DNA of 64,000 nucleotides. Source: Heterocephalus glaber (Eukaryota > Chordata > Mammalia > Rodentia > Bathyergidae). Both the position numbers and the translations under genes were made by a program. Of this stretch, positions 1 to 10,502 are shown one piece after another. The stretch is taken from assembly GCF_000247695.1 (NCBI RefSeq), contig NW_004624776.1, positions 16,450,264 through 16,514,263 of the forward strand, in the 5' to 3' direction. Within the stretch, counting starts at the first letter, position 1, and every line of letters begins with the position of its first letter. Under the pieces are notes generated by a model. The model worked only from the letters and a program-made list of their open reading frames with translations. It searched no databases and was not told where the DNA came from.

Positions 1-1439
1 TGCACTACCCCAGCCAGCTTGATATGCCTCACTTCTGAGCTGTTAAAAGTTGGGCTCTGATCTGACTGGAAACCAGTCATAGCATCTCAGTTGTGAGGCT
101 AAGTAAGATGACGCATGGTAAATTTAGCAGTTAAATCACTTAAATTAATGGTGAGCCCAGTCTGAGCACTGTCTTTTCAGTTTCACAAAAAACCAAGTTT
201 GGAATATGTGTTTGAATGCAAAGAGGTAGGCCAAGTTCAGTTTTTTATGGAAGAGTAACAGTTTGAACCTTAGAGAATTTTAAACCTGGCTTAACAGTTT
301 AATAGCTTTCTACCCCACTCACACATGTGTGCAAAACATATACAACTGATACATGAAATATTACCTGTGTCAGTGATTAGAGTCTGGGCACACATAACAG
401 TTCCAGTTTTGCTGGGGGGAAGCTGAGAAGACCGAGGCAGTGTCATATGCTGTAATTCAGTTTCAATGCCCACAGTGAGGCAGCCGGGCAGATATGAAAG
501 CACTAAGGAACATGCTGTTGTGACGACCATTTAATGTTTGAGGAAACAGCTCAGTTATTATCTAAATCATTCTTTAACTGTGCTTTTTGGTGGGAAACTG
601 AAATCTATGTGTAAAGGAAAAATTTCAATTGGAACCAAGCAAATTAGAACTGGGCAAAGCAACCAAACTACTTTACATGGGAGAATAATTTGGGATTGTA
701 TGAGAACCTTTGCAGAAGAAGTGTATAGCGTATGAAGACTGGCCTTTTCTTAGTTCCTACCCGTAGAGGTACGTAGTCGTATCGCCCCCTCCCCCAACAA
801 ATGGGAAGGTAGTCATTGCTATTCTCCAAAAAAATCAAGGATTTTATATCTAAAACTCAAGTCTATCTAGTCTGAATGAATAAACAATCTGAGGATTGTG
901 TGGGGTAAACAGCCATCACAGAGCCACTAGATATAGGTTCCAGGCTCATCTCTAATTTCTTATCTGCAGGCACTATAAACCTTTACAAATACTCAAGGAA
1001 CAATTCTACAGGCTAGTATTCTATTTCTAAAAAAATAAACAACAAAAAAAACTTGATTCAAGCAATGTGTCCTAGGCTACTGAGCAACTAACAGTCAAGA
1101 TTTAAATGTTTTGTACACTGCCTCTCCAATCAGATACACAACAGTGCCCACCACATAACAGGGTATGTGAGATTCCATTCATCCCACCTCCCATCTTCAG
1201 GTCTTAAAAGGTAAATCTTCCCAGCCTTACCCTGAGCTCCACCCCTTCTTTCTTCGGTATTGGTTCCTGCTTTTAAAACGCCCCTTTCCTTCATTTGTAA
1301 AAACCAGGGGCCTCACTGTAGTACTGTTCTTTTTTCTAACCGTGTGTCACTGCACCCTGATCAAGGCAGACCAATCTCTTCCAACTGAACAGATTCTCGA
1401 ACCTGCCTTGGCTCATACTGCTCTAAAAAGTCTCTGCTG
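1..1439. other. 3' flank of SAP18, no gene recognised
   Basis: Non-coding sequence beyond the 3' end of SAP18. Short open frames here (for example 291-530 and 538-735) resemble no protein I know. No clear SINE is seen before 1440. By human synteny the next gene to the left should be SKA3, tail to tail with SAP18, but no SKA3 exon is recognisable here. Confidence 0.6.
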
Positions 1440-1512
1440 GGGCCGGGGCTCGGTGGTGAAGCAATTGCTTAGCCCTGCATGAAGCCCTGGGTTTGATCAC
1501 AAGCACTGGAAA
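1440..1512 (+). mobile_element. ID-like SINE, degenerate
   Basis: A GGGGCCGGGGCTCGGTGG start and a CCCTGGGTTTGATCACAAGC box-B-like end match a worn tRNA-Ala-derived ID element, followed by an A-rich tail. It lies downstream of SAP18. Confidence 0.6.
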
Positions 1513-1917
1513 ATAAAAACAAAGCAGAAAAACCTGCTGCCTCATTTTCACAGGTCTTTTTTTCTAACTGTATACCACAAATTTGTGCTCAATTTCATAA
1601 TGTCCCATGGCTTTCTTCTTCTGCCCCTCTGGGGCTTAAAATACTCTCTACTTAGTATAAACCCCCCCAATGAGCTGAAACTCTTCCCATGCTTCCAAGA
1701 ACTATCACACTCAGGCTGATTGCACACATACACTTTATAGTTTTTCACAGAAAGCTAAGAGCACTCTCCTTCGTAGTTTACAGAAGGGCTTGAAATACAG
1801 ACTTTCTAATTAATATTCATACCACAGTACACCAAATCTAACTTAAATAGATGCATTACAATTTTTTTAGAATTTAAAGGCTTAATGGCAAAAATCAGGG
1901 GAGGAAGAAAGTATAAG

Positions 1918-1923
1918 TTTATT
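1918..1923 (-). promoter_or_regulatory. Candidate SAP18 polyadenylation signal
   Basis: TTTATT on the plus strand reads AATAAA in the SAP18 direction, about 45 nt after the stop codon. It would give a very short 3' UTR. Human SAP18 uses longer 3' ends, so this may be a proximal site or not used. Confidence 0.35.
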
Positions 1924-1967
1924 TTACATAGCTGGGTGAAAAATAAATTTGGGAAAGTAAATAATAT

Positions 1968-4900
1968 TTAATATGGTCTAATACGCCCTGAAGGAGGTGG
2001 TGCTCGATTTGGAGGGGTAATCGCAATGTCCAGGTAATCACCTATTTGGAACTTCTGTGACTGCAGAGTCATAGAATCATCCGTCCCCTTTCTGCCAGAC
2101 ATGGTGCTGCCGATCTCCTTAACTCTGCAGAAAAGGAAAGCAGCTGTTAATGCACTATAAATCCACAAAAAGCCAAGTATGGATACACTATAAAGTAAAC
2201 ACTGCTGGATTTGCTCTATCTTGTAACAGTTCAAAAACTTAAGGACTATATTAAGCTAAACCAGATATGAAGATAAGATAAATCCAGACTACTCATCCCA
2301 CTAAATAGATTGACTGAAAGGATTATCCCTATCAGTTAAAACATGCCAAAAAAAACTACAAGAATTAAAACTGAGGAGTAACCTACCGATAGCCAGGTCT
2401 TTTAAGATCCATAAAAACAATTGCGAAATTGAAGTGTGTACCCTTCTTTCTAGCTTCTGGGTAGACTTCTTTTACCAAACTAGTCAGTTCTTTCAAAGTT
2501 GCATCCATCCTGAGTGTTTAAAAAAAAGGTAATTACAATTGATTAATCGTAACTAGAATACTGAAAAATTACATGTCTGAGTTGTGACTTATGTTAGGAG
2601 CTACCAGTCTTATACTGAAGCCTGATTTTAAAGCAGCTAAAAATACTATTTGCCTCTAACTACTCTCTGTACTACTTGAATATCAGACATTTAGGTAAGT
2701 TAAAGTCAGACTGTTAGGGGTGGAAATGTAGCTCAGTGGTAGAGCACTTGCCTGACATGAGGGCCCTGGGTTTGATCCCCAGCAATACATAAAAAAATTT
2801 TTTGGGGGCTGAGGATTTAGCTCAGTGGTTCCACCGCCTGCCTCGGCAGCGCAAGGTTCTGAGTTTGATCCCTGGTACAAAAAAAATCTTAAAAGACTTG
2901 CTAAAAGAGATTTCAGAAATTACATATGCTATTCTCTGTTGCTATATACCATCTTAGGGTTTGTGTTACCTCTTTTAAAAATAGTTCAAATTATTTTAAA
3001 CACACAAAATAACTTTCATTATAAGACACATACTCTTCCACATCTTAGACTCTCCTAAACTGGAGTGCATCTTCAAATCAATGTGCTAGGAAAGCATTTC
3101 CATAATGAGCCAGTTTTTCTTAGATGATAACAATGAATTTTATAAGAGATTGAGCCCTAGAGCCTATGAAATATTAAATTTATAGACAAATCACAGGCTC
3201 CTTTCACAATATAGATTCTTCTCTACAAATATTTACTTGAACATAGTTCCCTGAGTTAATATGGCAAAATCTGGAAAACCCTTTTAAAATATAAGCATTT
3301 AGAAATAATCAGAAACTAGAGTACGTTTCTATATTGTTCTATGGCAAGTAGGAAAATGACATGGATGGAACATGAAAAAGCAGTGCTTGTAGAGTGCAGC
3401 CAAGCAGCACAAGGATACTAGAAACTTGTGGGAACTCTTAATGTGCATCAGGGAGTGAATCAAACCAAAGAGCTCATTTAGTTCTAGCTCTGTACCTTAT
3501 TTACAAATCATCACTACACTATACTCAAACCAAAGGCTTCACCTACACTGTGCAAAAAACATATGAGATCATCACATCACTGTCCATATTCTACTATTCT
3601 CAGAACTTTCTCAATGTTTCCACAATAGAACTCAACAGTTTTCTCCCTAAAACCCTCTTCCGCATCTTAGAATGTTAAAATTGGAAAGCATCTTACACTC
3701 AATATGTAATTACCCATCTAGATGCCAAATGATCCCAAGCTTGAAGTACTGCTGTTTCTACCTTCTAAATGCAGATCAAATCTATTTTTCTCCATGCCTC
3801 CCTGACTGCTTGATTTCAACCTTTCATTATTTAACCATGTATATGCTGCCTTCAATTCCTATCCACCTCAGATTTTTAAAGGTTTGTGAAAAAATGACAT
3901 CTTGAACAAATGCCACCTTTATGAGAGAAGTCCATGTGGAAAACAGCAAAAAGCATCATTATCTAACACAGCAGCAACAGTCTCAGGTGATCTGTAGGCA
4001 AGTGTTGTAGTTCTCAAAAGGGACATGACTTATATTGGCTGGAACAATGTTTTACTCACAAAGACAAAGTAAATATCCCTTTCAATAGTGAGCAAAGATC
4101 CCCCGTTGCCAGTGGGTCTTCTTCACAGCCACACTGGGAGATAGTATACACACCCTATCAGGCTATAGGCAAAGCCACACCCCCATTCCTGCCCAGCAGG
4201 CAAAAGATCAAGCAGTAGTGTTGGCCAGGTTTCATGCCAACACACACACACACACGCGTGCGTGTGCAAAATAAAGTAGTACACAAGCTTGGAACAGAAA
4301 AAAATACTCCCAAAGAGATCTGTCCAAAACAGGCTAGCAGGTCTCATCTCTTTACCAAAAGCAACTGTGTGCCATGCAGTGAGGAGCAACTGTGCAGACT
4401 ATGTTTCCCAATTCGATCATGCCCATTATTAAGAGGTGAGAAAAGCCACACACAGGAATGCAATAAATTACATCCCAAATCTCATCAGACAAGAGTACCC
4501 AGTGATGTTAACATCACTGTAGGCATCCTCTGTACACACACAATACTACAATACAGTGCTACAGAAAAAAAAAAATTAAGATATCAAGCTTATGATAATG
4601 CTGAGATGACACAAAATATGTTCTCTGCATCACTGGGTACTTTTTTTTTTGTACCAAGGATTGAACTCAGGACTTCGCACTTGCCAGGTAGGGACGTCGC
4701 CACTGAGCTACATCCCCGGCCCTATGGGTACTCTTGATGTATAATTTTTGGTATCAGGGATCGAACTTGGGTCCTTGTGCTTGTGCAGCAGGCGGCGAAA
4801 CCACTGACCTAAATCCCCAGCCCTCTTGATGTGTAATTTTAAACTAAGTCCAGTACACTAGAATTCAGTACTTTGAAGATTGAGACTTTGTCTTTTTTGG

Positions 4901-6980
4901 AAGTGCTTGTTAAATATATATAGTAGTATGATCTTTTTGCTTCTCACATTGAGTACAACGATAGTAAGGAAAATGTTTTAAGAATGGAAATAAGTCCTTT
5001 TTGATATACAGGTGTTCATTGTATAATGGAATTGACGAAGAATAATCAGGATACAAGGTTTAAAGTCACCTTCAAAACAGATAAGAAAATTAGTCTGACC
5101 TCAGTTTATGCCAGTATCAGAATTCATTGGGGATGAGGTTAAAATAAGTAGGGTTAAACGTGGGTGCTGAATAAATTATGACAAAGTAAAAAATAAATTC
5201 TAAATTCATATAAATTATATTTTAATAAAAACAAAGTTTTCTTTAACAGAAGTCAAATAGGAGTTGTAAAATGTTAGGTACTTATACCAGCATCCTTAGG
5301 TCAATTTGGAGCCTACTTTGCCACAAAATGACAAATACTGTAATGAGTTTATTTATATGACTCATTACTACTTATAGCCAAATTAATATACACAAAAAGC
5401 TGAGCAGAAGTTATGGGCGGGTATAACAGAGTTACTGTTTAATGTGTGCAATGTTTCATTTGTGAGGGATGAGAAGGTTTTAGAAATAGTGATTGCAATA
5501 AAATTTTAAAAAATGATTGCACAACAACGTGAATGTTAATGCCATCAACTATATACTTAAAAATGATTGAAGTGGCAAATTTCATGTTATATATTTTACC
5601 TCAATAAAAAAATGTATTTTAAAATTACACACCTGTTACTGCTACCTAAAGGCCACCCATTATGTTGTCAACTGAAAGAGGTACTTAAAGATTAGGTACA
5701 GGAAGGATGGTCCTAGGCAGTCCACTGGGCAGGGAGTTTAAGAGGAGATGAACTACTCCGACACCAGTTTGTTGCTAAATAGGCACCAAACGCTTTTCCA
5801 TTAAGTTCTAGTGCAGAAGTCACTCGGTTTATTTTTTTCTATTTTTGGTGCTATGGCACCTAAGGCTTAATATTAAATAGAAATACCCTTTGATAACAAG
5901 CATCACTCAATATCACTCCCCTTTACTATGTCAGCTTAGTACCATTTACTCGACTATCAAATTTTAATTACATATCTTTTTCCTACCAGGCAGCAATGGT
6001 GATTAGGAGTGCTGGATCTCTTAGTTCCTGCAGTACTGGTGATTTAATCCTGGGCCTTTGCAATGAGCTACATCACCAGCCCCCTGCCACACCCCCGATT
6101 TTTTGAGACAGGGTTTCACTATGTAGTTCAGACTGGCCTCGAACTCAGTGATCCTCCTGCCTCAGCCTCATGAGTGTTGGGATTACAGGCATGTGCCACC
6201 ACGCCCGGTTTCCAGTCCCTTAATTTTTAAAAAATTTGTAGATGGGGTCTGACTAAATTACTGTCAGTCACCCAGGCTGAGGTTCAATTTATGATGCTCC
6301 TGCTTCAGCCCACCGGAGTGCTGAGATTACAGGCGTGTGTCACCACGCCCGGCGCATATATTAATTTCTAACAACCTCAAGGTTTCAACTTTAATTTTTA
6401 AGTTACAAGATGGCAACCCCCTCTTCTCCCTTAAAGCAAAACTCTGTGGCCTGGGGGTCGCTGCCCAGGTCCGAGTGGAAGAGGAACGAAGCCGGGGACC
6501 GTGTCCTCCCAGAGGGATCAGCGCGTCCAGCGCGTCCCGCCCGACCTCACCAGGTGTAGATCTGCAGCTCGCTGGACGGGACGTTGCCGCGGGAGAACTC
6601 ATCCATGCGGTGGTGGCGGCCATTGTTGGTGGTGAAGACCCGCAGCAGCAGCGGACATGTCTGGAAAGGGCAGGTGTGAAAATCTGCAGTGGCGCGTGGG
6701 TTGCTCACAGCTCCATAGCCGTTCCGGAGGCTTCGCGGCCTCCGAACTGCGCAAGACACAAATACCGCATCCTCCCGCGCATAGCCCGCATCCCTCGGCC
6801 TGGCGGGGCCCACCTGGTCCCTCCCCGTACCCCACAGCATCCGCGCCCCACCTTCTCGCGGTCGATTGGCTTCTCTGGCTCCTTCTTAATTTCCTCCTGG
6901 GTAACGCGCGACTCGACCGCCATCTTCTTCCTTTTGGCCGCCAGACGCTCGCCCTGACCTCCGACCCCGGCCGCGAGCAT
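1968..6980 (-). CDS. SAP18, Sin3A-associated protein 18 (four coding exons)
   Basis: SAP18 is an 18-kDa ubiquitin-fold nuclear protein. It bridges Sin3-HDAC repression and, with RNPS1 and Acinus or Pinin, forms the ASAP/PSAP complexes that regulate splicing with the exon junction complex. Coding exons on the minus strand are 6980..6852, 6660..6551, 2509..2387 and 2124..1968. Each intron begins GT and ends AG: donor GTGGGG after REK, acceptor CCAG before ACATGT, donor GTGAGG inside Trp, acceptor CTCAG, donor GTAGGT inside Arg, acceptor TGCAG. The joined product starts MAVESRVTQEEIKKEPEKP at 6923 (AAGAAGATGG, strong Kozak). It passes through TCPLLLRVFTTNNGRHHRM, SGRKGTDDSMTLQSQKF and IGDYLDIAITPPNRAPPPSG, and ends IRPY-TAA. 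From 6923 it is 153 residues, the usual family length. In-frame upstream ATGs at 6980 and 6986 would add 19 or 21 residues beginning MLAAGVGGQGERLA; human annotation, as I recall it, includes the 172-residue form. No disabling change is seen. Confidence 0.97.
2717..2799 (+). mobile_element. ID SINE (older tRNA-Ala-like type), SAP18 intron 3 flank
   Basis: It has the classic ID start with box A (TAGCTCAGTGGTAGAGCA) and box B (GGGTTTGATCCCCAGCA), then an A-rich tail. It lies in SAP18 intron 2, 0.2 kb upstream of exon 3 in gene direction, and antisense to the gene. Confidence 0.8.
2804..2888 (+). mobile_element. ID SINE, GGTACA-ended type
   Basis: GGATTTAGCTCAGTGGTTCC with a TGCCTCGGCAGCGCAAGG loop and a TTTGATCCCTGGTAC end, then an A tail. 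It lies directly behind another ID copy, forming a tandem pair in SAP18 intron 2. Confidence 0.85.
2889..4640. other. SAP18 intron 2, mostly unique AT-rich sequence
   Basis: No exon, RNA gene or clear SINE is seen. It contains a CA/GT dinucleotide tract at about 4239-4267 (CACACA running into CGCGTGCGTGTG). Long reading frames across that tract are low-complexity artefacts. Confidence 0.6.
4239..4267. repeat. (CA)n microsatellite
   Basis: About 16 CA units pass into an alternating CG/TG stretch, a purine-pyrimidine alternation. It lies in SAP18 intron 2. Confidence 0.9.
4641..4722 (-). mobile_element. ID SINE
   Basis: On the plus strand a poly-T then GTACCAAGGATTGAACTCAG and ACTGAGCTACATCCCCGGCCC, which is the reverse of the ID structure. 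It lies in SAP18 intron 2, in the same direction as the gene. Confidence 0.85.
4744..4824 (-). mobile_element. ID SINE, GCTGCACAAG-loop subfamily
   Basis: Reverse-complement ID with the diagnostic loop GTGCAGCAGGCGGCGAAACC (TTTCGCCGCCTGCTGCAC in sense). This differs from the commoner TGCCTCGCAAG type. It adjoins another ID at 4641-4722. Confidence 0.85.
4825..6027. other. SAP18 intron 2, AT-rich, old repeat remnants
   Basis: No gene seen. The part around 5480-5625 (AATGATTGAAGTGGC ... TACCTCAATAAAA) resembles the A-rich 3' end of an old LINE-1, but too weakly to bound. Confidence 0.4.
6030..6210 (-). mobile_element. B1-ID dimeric SINE
   Basis: Reading the minus strand, a B1 (6100-6210: GTGGCGCATGCC-like start, GGGATTACAGGC box and GAGACAGGGTTTCACT on the plus strand) is followed by a shortened ID unit (6030-6084: ATGAGCTACATCACCAGCCC on plus). 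The B1-then-shortened-ID order matches the described B1-dID dimer. It lies in SAP18 intron 2. Confidence 0.65.
6228..6353 (-). mobile_element. B1 SINE
   Basis: GATGGGGTCTGACT, CACCCAGGCTGAG and GAGATTACAGGCGTGTG ... CACCACGCCCGGC on the plus strand are B1/7SL features in reverse. It ends about 200 bp from exon 2 of SAP18. Confidence 0.85.
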
Positions 6981-7560
6981 GAGCACGGAGTATCTCGCGA
7001 GGAGAAGCTCGAGGCTTTATATGAGCCAGGAGGCGGGGCATCTCTCCCCACGCCAGGCGCGCCTGCGCGTTGCGCCTTGCGTGGGAGGGAGGGAGAGAGA
7101 GAACGCGCGAGGGAGAGCGAGAGAGGCAGGCTCTGCGCCCTCTAGGCGGGACTTCTGGGGAAAGGGTGTGTCACCCCGTGCCTCGTTAGCGAGATGTTTT
7201 CTCTCAACTGTTTCCTGGCGAGATGAGTTTAAAGCGACGTTTTCATCGGTAGTGATGGAGACCTTAACGAACACAAAACGCTTAAGGATATTACAGGTTA
7301 TAGGTAAAAACTAGTAAGAAACAATGATCGCTTCCTTGTGAAAACGGGTCACAGGCGGTGCGGCCCGCGGGAGCCGCCTCTGCAGAGGCGCGAGAGCTCG
7401 GGGAGGAGGACGGAACGCGCCTGTGCGGTGCGCAAGTGCTCGAGGACACGGCGCCGGCGCGTGGGGTCTGCGTGCGAGGCGGCCTCTTGACCCGGTTGAC
7501 GACTATACCCAGGCTGAGAAGCCGACCTTCAGAGTACACAGCAAAGAGACAGAGGCGCAG
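6440..7560. promoter_or_regulatory. CpG island over SAP18 exons 1-2 and promoter
   Basis: A GC-rich block dense in CpG covers exon 2, intron 1, exon 1 and about 550 bp upstream of SAP18. It contains no SINEs, as expected of a constitutively unmethylated housekeeping promoter. Many overlapping long frames on both strands here are composition shadows. Confidence 0.85.
6993..7022 (-). promoter_or_regulatory. SAP18 core promoter: TATA-like box and TCTCGCGAGG motif
   Basis: TTTATAT at 7016-7022 reads ATATAAA toward SAP18, about 30 bp upstream of a likely start near 6990. TCTCGCGAGG at 6993-7002 is one base from the palindromic TCTCGCGAGA housekeeping-promoter element. If transcription starts near 6990, the upstream ATGs at 6986/6980 are almost at the cap and in poor context, favouring initiation at 6923. 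Confidence 0.5.
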
Positions 7561-7774
7561 AGCAGGTGTTGGTGAAGTAGGTAGTTGACCCAAGCTACTC
7601 TCCAGAATGTGTAAGAATTAAAAAAGACAGCCCAGTTACAAACTGGTAAAATAACCAGGGTGCTCTAGAAGTGAAGAAAGCCAAAACGCCGACATTCATG
7701 TAGGGTGCTGGATGTCATTACTAATCAGGAAAGTCCTTTAAAACCACAGTGATTGGTTTTATTTTTATTTTTTT

Positions 7775-7857
7775 ATTTTGGGGGGTACCGAGGATCAAAC
7801 TCGGGACTTTGCTCTTTCGAGGCAGGCGGTGGAACCACTGAGCTAAATTCCTGGCCC
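7775..7857 (-). mobile_element. ID SINE with target duplication
   Basis: Reverse ID (GGGGTACCGAGGATCAAACT ... ACTGAGCTAAATTCCTGGCCC) flanked by direct repeats CAGTGATTGGTTTT on both sides, proof of retrotransposition. It has split an older repeat. Confidence 0.92.
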
Positions 7858-8030
7858 AGTGATTGGTTTTAAAGAGTGTATCCGCTATATTTTAACAGTT
7901 GGAAACTGACAGTAGCAACTACTGGTACATTAATAGGAATTCTTACACACTGCTAGCGAAAATGCAAAGTGGTAAAACTATGGAAAGTAAGTTAGTTGAA
8001 GATATATGTATTTTAAATACTTAGTTGATA

Positions 8031-8156
8031 ATTTTTTTTTTGAGACAAGGTCTGGCTGTGTAGCTTAGGCAGCTCTTGAACTCATCAAACTCACCAGATC
8101 CTCCTGCTTCAGCCTTCCAAGTGCTAGGATTACAGGCATTTGCCACCACGCCCAGC
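8031..8156 (-). mobile_element. B1 SINE
   Basis: TTTTTGAGACAAGGTCTGGC through GGATTACAGGCATTTGCC and CACCACGCCCAGC: a full reverse B1 inside an L1 fragment. Confidence 0.9.
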
Positions 8157-8296
8157 AGAAGATATGTATACTTCAGATCTAATGGTTCGGCTCCTTAGTG
8201 TGGAGAAAAATATTGCTCAAGTGTAATGTTCTTAGTATTGTTAAGAATGAAAAACTGGAAGCAGATCCAAATGTCCATCAACAATACAATAATCAG

Positions 8297-8381
8297 GGCT
8301 GGGGATTTAGCTCAGTGGTTTTGCCACGTGCTGCACAACCGTAAGGACCAGAGTTCGATCCTCGGTACCAAAACAAAAATA
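8297..8381 (+). mobile_element. ID SINE, GCTGCACAA-loop subfamily, with TSD
   Basis: GGGCTGGGGATTTAGCTCAG, loop GTGCTGCACAACCGTAAGG and end GATCCTCGGTACC. It is flanked by duplicated AATACAATAATCAG. Confidence 0.92.
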
Positions 8382-8597
8382 CAATAATCAGTGAATTGTA
8401 CATTATGGTATTAAAACTATCCAACCATGAAATACTTAGAATAAAAGTTTATAAAACATAAGTCTGAGAGACAATGGTGAGTATAAGAAGCCAAAAAATA
8501 CCAACTGGGTGAATCCATTTTTACAACATTGGAAACAGGCAATACTAAAACTACATTGTTCAGGATGATTCCTAGTGATAGAACTATTAAACAGTGA

Positions 8598-8840
8598 AGC
8601 TGGTGTATGCTTGTAATCCTAGCACTATGGGAGGCTGAGGCAGAAGTGGGTTAGTGAGACCTTTTATATAGAAATATATAGCTGGGGATTTAGCTCAGTG
8701 CCACCTCACCTGCCTCGAAACTGCAAGGTTCTGAGTTCAAACCCCACTACCAAAAAATAATAAATGAAATAAAATGGATGGAAGTAGCTTAGTGCAAAGG
8801 CCCTGGGTTTAATCTCCAGCACCACAAAGAAAAATAAAAC
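8598..8840 (+). mobile_element. B1 fragment followed by two ID SINEs
   Basis: A B1 5' part (8598-8670, TGTAATCCTAGCACTATGGG) is followed by an ID at 8681-8755 (GCTGGGGATTTAGCTCAGTG ... CACTACC). A truncated older ID lies at 8774-8830 (GGCCCTGGGTTTAATCTCCA). All are in the same direction. Confidence 0.7.
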
Positions 8841-8950
8841 AACAAAAAAGAAAAGGAATGAAGTAATTACCACAAAAGTCAGTATGGTATTTCTGTGAAA
8901 GGAAAGATTCTGTGATAAGAGGGAGCAAAAGCAGTGGTTGAGTGTTGGCT

Positions 8951-9031
8951 TTTTTTTTTTGGTACCAGGGATTGAGCTTGCCCTTGCTCTTGCAAGGCGG
9001 GTGGCGGCACCACTGAGCTAAATCCCCAGCC
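8951..9031 (-). mobile_element. ID SINE
   Basis: Poly-T, GGTACCAGGGATTGAGC and ACCACTGAGCTAAATCCCCA are a reverse ID with its A tail at the left. Confidence 0.9.
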
Positions 9032-9124
9032 TATAGTTGTTTAAATTATGTTTTTAAAGTACATTTACATTTTATGAACCCTTCTGTACCAGTGTTACAC
9101 CTTGATTTAAAAATAATAGCCCCC

Positions 9125-9546
9125 TGTTATGGCTTGTATCTAGCTGTCCTCCTAAAGCCTCATATATTCATAGATAGGGCTTTTTGGAGGTGGCTGGATC
9201 TAGGGTGTGGGAATATGGGTTATAGGTGTGTGATAACGGCTGAGTCCACTGATTGATTTAGTATGGTTGTGGATGATGGAATAACTGAAGAGGGAAGACC
9301 CATCCTGGATGTGCATGGCACCACCAGTGGGCTTGTAGCCTGGATAGAATATAACAGGAAAGAAGGAAGGCTGCTTCCTGTCTCCTGCCTACCCTGCCAT
9401 GGACTGTTTCTCCTCTGTAATGCCACCTTTCCTTGGAGCCAGCTGTCTGGAATGAAACCTCTACCAACTATAAGGTAAAGTAAACTTTTCCTTCTTTAAC
9501 TTGTATGTGTCAGATATTTTGTCTCAGTAAAAAGGAAAGTAAGACA
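9125..9546 (+). mobile_element. MaLR-type solo LTR
   Basis: Starts TGTTATGGCTTG and ends GTCTCAGTAAA ... AAGTAAGACA, with ATGAAACCTCTACCAAC and AGTAAACTTTTCCTTC near the 3' end. This is the pattern of ORR1/MLT1-class (ERVL-MaLR) LTRs. Length is about 420 bp. Flanks are C-rich on both sides, so no clean TSD is read. Confidence 0.75.
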
Positions 9547-9559
9547 AACCCCCCCCAAG

Positions 9560-10030
9560 AAAAGAGAATGCCTATGAATTGATCAGAAAAGACAAAATCC
9601 AAATAAAATAATGTTCAAGAGATATGGACAGGCATTTCATAGATGATTACACACAAACTGTAAATATGAGAAACCAGTCTCATTCAGAGTCATAGAAGTA
9701 CATTTAAACCACAGTGAGGTTATAGTTCACTCTCCTAGGCTGGCCAGAATGTGAAAGTCTTGACAACCAAGGACTAGGAAGAGCAGATAAAAGGGAATCC
9801 TTATAGTCTGCTTTCATCTACTTTGGAAAAATGATTGGAAGTAACTAGAAACACTGGTCATGTGCACACCTTACAACCCTGCTATTCTGCCCCTCATCCA
9901 TACACAAGAAAAATGGCTGCACATGAGCACAGGTGACATTTTGGATATGGTTCTAACATGATAATGAATCTAGCAAGAGTATATTCAAATATGCTATATT
10001 GGAATACCATAAAAACTTGAAAGTAAGTCT
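9560..10030 (+). mobile_element. L1 3' UTR-like fragment
   Basis: GGCATTTCATAGATGATTAC, TGGCCAGAATG, ACACTGGTCATGTGCACACC and CCAGCAATTCTGCCC-like phrases match the older L1 3' ORF2/UTR region in sense. Boundaries are approximate. Confidence 0.5.
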
Positions 10031-10064
10031 ATATATATATTCCTATATATACATGTGTGTGAGT

Positions 10065-10096
<32 letters not shown>
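10031..10096. repeat. (AT)n/(GT)n microsatellite
   Basis: An AT run followed by about 17 GT units, immediately left of a B1. Confidence 0.9.
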
Positions 10097-10102
10097 ATGG
10101 GG

Positions 10103-10243
10103 TTTTTTTGAGGCAATGTTTCACTTTGTAGTTCAGGCTGCCTTTGAACTCACTGTGTAGCCCAAGCTGGATTCGAATTCATAGTGATCCTACTGCCTCA
10201 GCCTCCCAAGTGCTGGGATTAGAGGCATGTGCCACCATGCCTG
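10103..10243 (-). mobile_element. B1 SINE (long form)
   Basis: TTTTTTGAGGCAATGTTTCACT to CACCATGCCTG. It contains the internal GTTCAGGCTGCCTTTGAACTC unit plus a second GTAGCCCAAGCTGG segment, that is, a B1 with the tandem internal duplication. Confidence 0.88.
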
Positions 10244-10502
10244 TGTATATACTTTTTAGAAGGAATATCAGTCACAAAAGCATAGGTACAGTAGGATTCA
10301 ACTTATGCAATTTTTTCTCTCAAAAATAGGAAAACTCACTTTAAAATATTGTTTGGGTGAAAAAACAAGTGGTAAGTGGAAGCAAAGGAATGATTAAATT
10401 CAGGGTAGTGTTATCTCGGAAAGTAAGCTCAGTTAATACAGCTTACAAAATGCTCTGAGATACTAGCAATATGCTGTTTCTCACTAGGCAGGATGTGTTT
10501 TC

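Larger units (their letters stand above)
7895..8575 (+). mobile_element. L1 3' fragment, interrupted by SINEs
   Basis: GGAAACTGACAG ... ACACACTGCTAGCGAAAATG, then TCCAAATGTCCATCAACA and GAAATACTTAGAATAAAAG are typical L1 3'-UTR phrases in sense. A B1 (8031-8156) and an ID (8297-8381) interrupt it. Confidence 0.6.

Noticed and set aside
1..1900. 3' end of SKA3
   Set aside because: Expected nearby from human synteny, but no SKA3 coding sequence is recognisable here; it probably lies just beyond the left edge.
2717..2799. Possible tRNA-Ala gene
   Set aside because: It has A and B boxes, but no proper acceptor pairing at the 3' side. It is followed by an A-rich tail and has dozens of relatives here, so it is an ID SINE.
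4234..4737. 167-codon open frame
   Set aside because: It starts in a CA microsatellite, crosses intron 2 and ends in an antisense ID SINE.
6337..6957. 206-codon plus-strand open frame, and several other long frames in 6327-7145
   Set aside because: They overlap SAP18 exons 1-2 on the opposite strand inside a CpG island, where stops are rare. No recognisable domain.
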